Assembly: GCA_026120185.1 (NCBI GenBank)
Contig: JANUWF010001481.1
Coordinates: 3,229,001 to 3,293,000 of the forward strand
Direction: 5' to 3'
Length of the DNA stretch: 64,000 bases
Origin: Voacanga thouarsii
Lineage: Eukaryota > Streptophyta > Magnoliopsida > Gentianales > Apocynaceae
The notes beneath the pieces were generated by a model, which worked only from the letters and a program-made list of their open reading frames with translations, was not told where the DNA came from and did no database searches. The position numbers were made by a program, and so were the translations under genes. Positions 57,617 to 64,000 of this stretch are shown one piece after another. How positions within the stretch are numbered: the first letter of the stretch is position 1; each line of letters opens with the position of its first letter.

Positions 57617-59005
57617 TCAATTTTCACGGTCTTGGTCATATGGATTAGTCTCAGTATTTCCTAGAAGAGAGCCTACTTAACGATCTCTAAGGAGTTTGGC
57701 TAATTGTCCAATTTGATTCTCGAGGTTATGCATGGACGCCTCCAAATTTCTCATGATTGCATCCACTCCTTTAAACCCTATTTCCGTACCACTTACCAAT
57801 TAGTTAACCAACTCTTCCAATGGTGGCTTAGGTAGTGGTGCATTGTAAGGCAAGAAAGGTTAAGTCATTTGATTCCCAAAATTAGAAGAAGGCTACCTAG
57901 GTTGGTTCTGATTGTTCTATTAAAAGTTATGATAATTCCTCCAACCAAGGTTGTAAGTGGTGCTATAAGAAATATCACCTTGTTGACTATTGCCCACAAA
58001 TGCAGCTTGTGCTAATGACTCTTGTGATGACCCCATACTTTGGCACTCATGATTTAGATGTTCTTCCCTACAAAAATCAAAATTAACATTTATTACATGT
58101 TCTTGGGAAGGAGACATCATCACTTGCTCTATTTTTTGTATCAGTGCCTCCACCTTAGCCTCCAAAGCTGCCATTGTATCCACCTTATGCATACCGTGAA
58201 CATGAGCTTTTGGCCGTGAACTACCCCAAGTATTGTTGTTTGTCATAATATTTTCAGTCAATTTAAACACCTCCTTTGGGGTTTTAAAATTAATGGAACC
58301 TCTTGTAGATGCATCAACCAATTGCCTTGTAGCAAAACTTAAGTTACTATAAAAGATTTGCAGTTGCATACCTAGCTCGAACCCATGATGATGACACTTT
58401 TTAAGCTTCTTCTTGAACCTCTCCCAACACTCATAAAGATTCTCAATTTTGAACTGTTGGAAGGCAAAAATATCAGTCCTAAGTTTGTATGTTCTAGTTG
58501 GGGGAAAATATTTTGCCAAAAAAATTTCAGCCAAAACATTCCAAGTGGTGATGGTTCTGGCTGGCAAAGATTTTAACCAAAATTTTACTCAATCTCTCAA
58601 AAAAAAAGGGGGGGGAGCCTTAGTTTGATAGCATCTTCATAAATACTATTCATTTTAAAAGTATCACAGATTTCTAAAAAGCTCACAAAATGGGCATTAA
58701 GACCTTCCTCAGATAGCTCCATCAAATTTTAACATATTTTGGATCATTTGGATTATGTTGGGCTTTATCTCAAAGTTATTAGCCTCCATCCTTGGCCTCG
58801 TAATACTCGAGCCTATACCTATGATTGTGTGTTTCACAAAATCGTCCATAGTCCTCCTGTTATTACCACCATTACCATTATTATTGGGTTGAGTAACCTC
58901 CATGTCGTCTCTTACCCTTTGTCTAACCCCCTTTCGAATCCTTGTTAATGTCCTTTCAATCTCTGGATCAAGATCTATTATGTCTTCTTTAGATTGTTGG
59001 GTCAT
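57617..59005 (-). pseudogene. Element G gag (Athila/Tat type), broken
   Basis: Starts MTQQSKEDIIDLDPEIERTL at 59005. The conserved gag core follows: NAHFVSFLEICDTFKMN, EDAIKLRL, ITTWNVLAEIFLAKYFPP, LYECWERFKKKLKKCHHHG, IFYSNLSFATRQLVDAS. A frame change falls between 58709 and 58567, at a 9-A/8-G run (58599-58615 on plus). Stops at 57919 and later, with readable coding to 57617 (MRNLEASMHNLENQIGQLAK). Clear Athila/Tat gag; no zinc knuckle seen. It sits 260 bp after the PBS. Confidence 0.8.
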
Positions 59006-59270
59006 AAACTAAGGGCTAGATCTATAGAACCAAGAAAATAGTGAGATTATAGAATTTACAAATTAAGCAACTATATAAACGCATGAATTGAGTTAGTCAA
59101 ATTACAACATATAGTGAAATTAGGAAATTACAATTATTCAAACAACAAACTATAGCACCTATTCATACAAGGAACATCTATACACATTCACATATTCACA
59201 TACTTATATATAGACATATAAACATATAAATATGGTTAAATCAACTAAATCCAAGCTTTTATGATATTGT

Positions 59271-59288
59271 TCCCCGACAATGGTGCCA
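59271..59288 (-). other. Primer-binding site of element G
   Basis: Minus-strand TGGCACCATTGTCGGGGA, close to the TGGCGCCGTTGCCGGGGA site typical of Athila/Tat elements (tRNA-Asp). Seven bases inside the LTR. Confidence 0.85.
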
Positions 59289-59295
59289 AAAAACT

Positions 59296-60670
59296 TGATG
59301 CGTAAATTTTGAGTGTATAAAAATCATTAAATTTAAATCAATCCCTTAGTCAAGTTCTAATTAAAATATTAATTCCAAAATACACATACAAGTAAGTACA
59401 CTCATCACAAGCATAGTATAAGGAATTAACGAGTATTGATCCACAAAGGAACAAGTACACACTAATCACTTTTCATTCATAGTTTAATCGACCCAATAAA
59501 ATGATAAGATAATAAAGAAAAATATATACAACTCAACGGTGTAAAAATATGCAATTTAGACAAATGCTCTTGAAAACATGACAATGAATCACTTAGCAAA
59601 TATCACAATCAATTATCATATTGGTTTCATTAAGTATTTAAAATAGACCCACTTCATAGGCAATCCATGGAATCACTATCTTCTAGTTAAATTAGTGAAT
59701 ATATTATGTCTCAACTAATTTATCCAAAAGATGCATTAAAATCAATCCTCATAAACCCTTGCATTCTAGGTGATTTCAAGCATGAAATTAGTCAATGAAT
59801 TCATATTCTAGCAATCATCAATTAACAATTAACTCATTTTTCAAGCAAGTTAAGAGATAATAAATACGGAACTAATTAATTGAAGTCGTTATCAACCCAT
59901 TTTTCAAGAAAGTTAATAGTAAGAATAAATCAATCAACTTCGTAAGAAAAATAAGTAATCAAATCCCAAGATAAATAATGAATTGATCAAGAGACTAAAT
60001 TAATTCAAGTAATCATGAATCCCCAAAACAATATCAAATTACAATGGAAATATTAATTACATAATTATTCTAGAAAAAAGAAAACAAAGGTTAAAAGAAA
60101 GAACTCAAAGACAAGCCCTTATTCTTTTCTTTGGAAACCTTCTTAAATAATGCTCATTGAATGGTGAACCTTACATTCTTTGAGTAATTGGAAGTTTGAT
60201 CATTTGATTCACTACTTTCTCTTGTGTTTTTCTTATCTTTATAGGCTTCTTTGATGCTAAAATTCATTGCTTGAGGAGTGTTGGTCGAGTAGGATTCAAA
60301 AAATGCCAAAATCCTTTGGAAGATACCAAATTCATGCACAGAATTCGCATATCCAGACTACACCTGGCACCAAGTTGCTTCAACCTTACTTGGCACCAGG
60401 TGTTCTGTTCTGCTCCTGAACTTTGCTCTATTTTCTCTATTTTTCTAGATTGGACCTAGTGCCTAGTGTAGTGGCCAGACCAGGCGCAAGGTGCAATTTG
60501 GAAATTTCACATTTTCGCTCGAAATTCACTCAATTCTATACAAATTCATCAATAATACTTTTCACAAGAAAAATATTAAATAGGAAGGAATATGCCTAGT
60601 TATTACACCAAAAGTATCTCAAATTAACCTCCAATAACTAGGAAAATAGTGATGATTTTAGCCCCTATCA
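59296..60670 (-). repeat. Element G 5' LTR (1,375 bp)
   Basis: Same termini as the 3' LTR; includes GC-rich words at 60360-60495 (CCTGGCACCAAG, TTGGCACCAGGTG, CAGGCGCAAGGTG). The minus frame at 60154-60339 matches the one in the other LTR and is not a gene. Confidence 0.9.
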
Positions 60671-60675
60671 ATTAT

Positions 60676-61715
60676 CAGACTAGTTATCAAAGGATGGTAG
60701 ATATCATTGGCAAAGGCATTAGTACAATTTTCTTATATCAATGATTGGTGTTACGTAGAGGGGTAATTTCTTCATTACACCTATAAATTAAAGACACTGC
60801 ACTTGCAATATTATTCTTAGGGTCAATATTTTCATATGGTGATAAATGGAATATTAAAAATGATAAAATACAGTTATTTATTAGCAAAGGTATTTTGGTC
60901 ATTTTAATAGCCAATAATAATATATCTTTTAGTTCACAGAGTGGCTTGAGTACCCTAATAAATTTATTTTACTATATGGGCATATTGGGTGAATTTATTG
61001 TTGAAAGAATTATTCTAAGAATCTAATTAATTATTTATTTGGGCTAAAATAATTAATTTGGCTGATTTAAATAAATTGGTTTATTAATTAATTATCTTGG
61101 ATAATTATATACGGGGGCTAAGTGGGTTAATTAATTAATGAAAGATCTATTTAATTAGTCTTTGGCTAATTGGAAAAACCCTAGACTGTTAGGGTTGTGA
61201 GTAATGGCCATCATTTCTTTAGGAAAAAAAAAAAAAGAATGGCTACATAAAAGGGAAAAAAAGAAATAAAAAGGAAGACGGTGAAAAAGGAAATAGATAT
61301 AGGTTTTTGTTTTTGTTAGTGTTGGTGGATTTGTGAACGTTTGGGGATTACATTTTAGACACATAACAAAAATAAGGGTGAATAGCTTTAGTTTTCCTGA
61401 AGGACTAGTTATTGGTTTTTTTTCTTTTGGTCTTCTATTGTTTTTCCTTTTTTTTTTTCTTTTTCCCTCAAGTTAGCTCCTCCAATCTTCTTTTCCGATC
61501 AAATTCATCCTATTCTACATTCACGAACAGTGGTCCATAGGAGGTTCAAGAATACTCTAGAAAGCTAAGACCTAGCAAATATGGTATGTGTTAGCTGCAA
61601 AGAAGTCAACGGTTAGCTAGAATTCCTATGGAATCGGTGAATGCTCCAACAAAAGAAGCTCTGTGAAACCCAAATTTAATGCCAGTTGTTCAACCTAAGC
61701 ATCCAAGAAGTAAGT
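60676..61715 (+). repeat. Copia-C 3' LTR, second segment, end truncated
   Basis: Continues from 52145 ('..ggattattg' / 'cagactagttatcaaagg', compare 1250 'ggactagttattaaagg'). It runs to 'aagaagtaagt' and stops about 75 bp before the expected LTR end. It is joined tail-to-tail with a minus-strand R LTR at 61715/61716. Minus frames here (61155-61364) are not genes. Confidence 0.8.
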
Positions 61716-61740
61716 GAAGGACAGTGGGAAAAAATAAATA

Positions 61741-64000
61741 TGTAGCGAAACATAGGAAATTTTAAAAATTGCCGAGCCAAAATTTTGAAATACTTACTTA
61801 TAGGGCATTTTACTTGAATAACCGAAGTTGGATTCAGGTTCAATGATGCTTCTTCAATTGGAACGTCTACTTGTTCCATGTAGGGGTGTTCATTATTCAG
61901 TTCGAACTGAAAATCGAACCCAACCAGCTCCAATTTTGATTTTCAGTCCGTTTTAATGAAATTCGGTTCGGTTTAGTTCAATTTTAGAGTTTATATAAAA
62001 ATTTAGTTTGTTTTTCGATTTTCTAAAATAAAAAATCGAATTTTATTTTTAAAATTTAAAATATATAATTAATATTAAAATATTATTTATTTATTTATTT
62101 TTATACATTATGATATTTTTTTAAAAATGTTCATTTTTTATTATTTTAGTTTAGTTCAGTTTAGTTTGATTTTGTCCAAAATAAAGCCATTATTAATTGA
62201 GTTTAAGATCTCCATCTTTACAATTTGCATCCGTGATCATAACTTTCTACTAAAATGTTTGGCCAAAATCTTTAAAATGTTTGGACTTTAATTTATATTA
62301 AATTTTATATTAGATTTGAATTGTAATTTATGTTAAACTTTACTTGTTTGGATTTAAATTTGTATTAGGTTAATGGATATACTAAACGACGCATTCAAAT
62401 TCAATTCAAAATCGAATTGAACGAAATTCATTTTTCTTTAAATTTCAGTTCGGTTTGATTTTGATAAAAAAAAATTTAAATTTAAAAACCGAAAACCAAA
62501 TGAACACCCCTAGTTCCGTGGGTATACCAGCTAACCGTCAGCTCCTTTGCAACAAACACTTACCACATTTCTTAGTTCTTGACTATTAAGAGTATTCCAT
62601 AACCTCTTACGGACTTCTACCGGTGAAAGTGGAACTAGGTTGAAGAAGATTGGAAGAAAACGGAAGAGCTAAATGTTAAAAGACAAATGAAGGAAAAACG
62701 ACAACCAAAGAAAATGGTGGCCGTTTGCTAAGGTAAACCGGAAGCTACTGTTTCTTCCGAAAAGTCGGTCAACCTCTTTTTAGGCACACATGATGCCTTT
62801 TTTAAGAAGAAAAATCCAGCTTTCCTTTTCCTTTCACAACACAAATAGTCGAGCTTTTCCTATTCCTTTTTTTATTTCCTAATTTCCTTTTTTTTTTCTT
62901 TTCTTGTGCAGTGGTGGCAAACCTAGGTTTCCAAAACCTATTAGCTACAACACACAAATCCTAGTGAGTCAGGGCTTTTCTTAATTAGTTCAAGAGTAAT
63001 TAAATAACTTTTTATTAATTAAGTAATCCACTTAGGCCTAATATAAAGTTACCTAAGATAATTAATTAATAAACTAATTAATGAAATTAGCTCTTTTATT
63101 AATTAATTAATCCACTTGGGCCTAATATAAAATTACCTAAGATAATTAATTAATAAACCAACTAATTAAATTGGCCCAATTAATTATTCTAGTCTAAATA
63201 AATAATTAATTGAACTCCTAGAATAATTCTTCCAATAATAAATTCACCCAATAAGCCCATATAGTAAATAAATTTACTGAGATTAATTGAGCTACTATGG
63301 GGACCAAAAGACATATTATTCTTAACTATCAATATGACTAAAATACCCCTGCTAACAAATAGCTGTATTTTATCATTTTAAATATTCTATTTATTACCAT
63401 ATGAAAATATTAACCCTGAGAATAATATTGCAAGTGTAATGTCTTCGGCCTATAGGTATAATAAATAAAATACAACTCTACGTAACACTAGTTATTGAGA
63501 TAGGAAAAATGCACTAACACCTTTCTCAATTCCTATCTCAATGACATCTACTATCCTTTGATAGCTATAATCCATGGCTTCAAGAATATATTCACTTATC
63601 ACAGGGAGCTATCCAAAATTGTAGATACTTAGTCACGTTTCCTAAGGCTCTGGATTATTAGATTATCCCAGACAATCACAAGGGAGTGTTTCTTTACGTA
63701 ATGAAGCATAGAAACTTTATTGCATAAGTCTGTCTTAATTAACTAGAGTCATACATCCAATGTACAAGGTTATTGGCTTTGCAATAAGACCTCACCCAAC
63801 ATACATCAAAGTGTACAAACCTAGCTTTACTAGACTACCAACTTATACTCAAGTCTTAGCGTACTCATCCACACAATAGCTACGATAAACCAATTTTTAT
63901 TTAATTTAGTACTTTTATAAAGATTATTATCACGTGGTCTAGTTCTATGTATTCCAAATACGCTTACACTTTTGATAGTGGACTACTCACTGGTTAAAGG
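61741..64000 (-). repeat. R-family LTR on the minus strand, running off the window
   Basis: On the minus strand it ends 'tttcgctaca' at 61741 and continues as about 25 bp of leader to 61716, where the PBS should be but is lost. The AATTAATTAA tract (62990-63190) is tandemly duplicated as in the copy at 1640. It holds a MITE at 61881-62512. Excluding that, about 1.62 kb is visible, so the LTR start lies just beyond 64000. Confidence 0.8.
61881..62512. mobile_element. hAT-type MITE, 632 bp, 8-bp TSD
   Basis: Terminal inverted repeats TAGGGGTGTTCATT (left) and its complement ending GAACACCCCTA (right). The flanks are GTTCCATG (61873-61880) and GTTCCGTG (62513-62520), an 8-bp target duplication with one change, as hAT elements make. 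The interior is AT-rich with 'cggttcggttt(ag/ga)tt'-like subterminal words at both ends and no coding frame, so it depends on a transposase from elsewhere. Confidence 0.88.

Overview
This looks like nuclear DNA of a flowering plant, most likely an AT-rich eudicot. I see no host gene, no rRNA, no functional tRNA gene and no bacterial or organellar block. Every recognisable reading frame is a broken piece of a plant LTR retrotransposon. The window is a stack of old, mutually nested Ty1-copia and Ty3-gypsy elements, as in gene-poor pericentromeric or intergenic heterochromatin. The species cannot be named from this.

Labels used below. 'R' is a copia LTR family of about 1.75-1.8 kb; its copies are at 0.66-10.3 kb (split), 22.8-24.5 kb (minus), 31.6-34.2 kb (split), 51.4-61.7 kb (split) and 61.7-64 kb (minus). 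'S' is a second copia-type LTR family of about 1.73 kb. Copia-A, -B, -C and -E are individual copia elements. Gypsy-D is a broken chromovirus-like element. Gypsy-F is a 12-kb minus-strand Tekay/Del-like chromovirus. G is an 8.5-kb minus-strand Athila/Tat-like element.

Layout. 1-655 is the tail of a gypsy LTR. 658-10266 is one R LTR, split by a Tekay-like solo LTR (2206-9908) that itself holds three solo LTRs, each with a perfect 5-bp target duplication. 10.27-11.04 kb is a SIRE-like gag/protease relic, followed by an Athila/Tat-like LTR region to 12.84 kb. 12.84-17.44 kb is copia-A (LTR, PBS, leader, gag, protease, part of integrase). 17.44-22.09 kb is gypsy-D: the end of pol, an LTR, a PBS, gag, protease and half an RT. 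22.09-24.55 kb is copia-E on the minus strand. 24.7-25.9 kb is an S fragment. 25.9-31.58 kb is copia-B, a nearly full-length but decayed gag-pol. 31.58-61.7 kb is copia-C, opened by three insertions: an S solo LTR in its 5' LTR, gypsy-F in its gag, and G in its 3' LTR. 61.7-64 kb is an R LTR in the opposite orientation carrying a 632-bp hAT-type MITE.

How it works together. Nothing here appears able to move by itself. Gypsy-F lacks most of RNase H and integrase. Copia-B and -C carry many stops. G has gag and a second ORF but no visible pol. Three things deserve a second look. First, a tRNA-gene-like module with Pol III A and B boxes sits at the same place in all three Tekay-like LTRs. Second, GC-rich hairpins lie 370-600 nt after the primer-binding site in all four copia leaders. 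Third, the pol-less G element has two copies of an Athila-type 'GAGGACAA...GTGTGGGGG' tract. Family assignments rest on motifs and memory of the lineages, not on searches.
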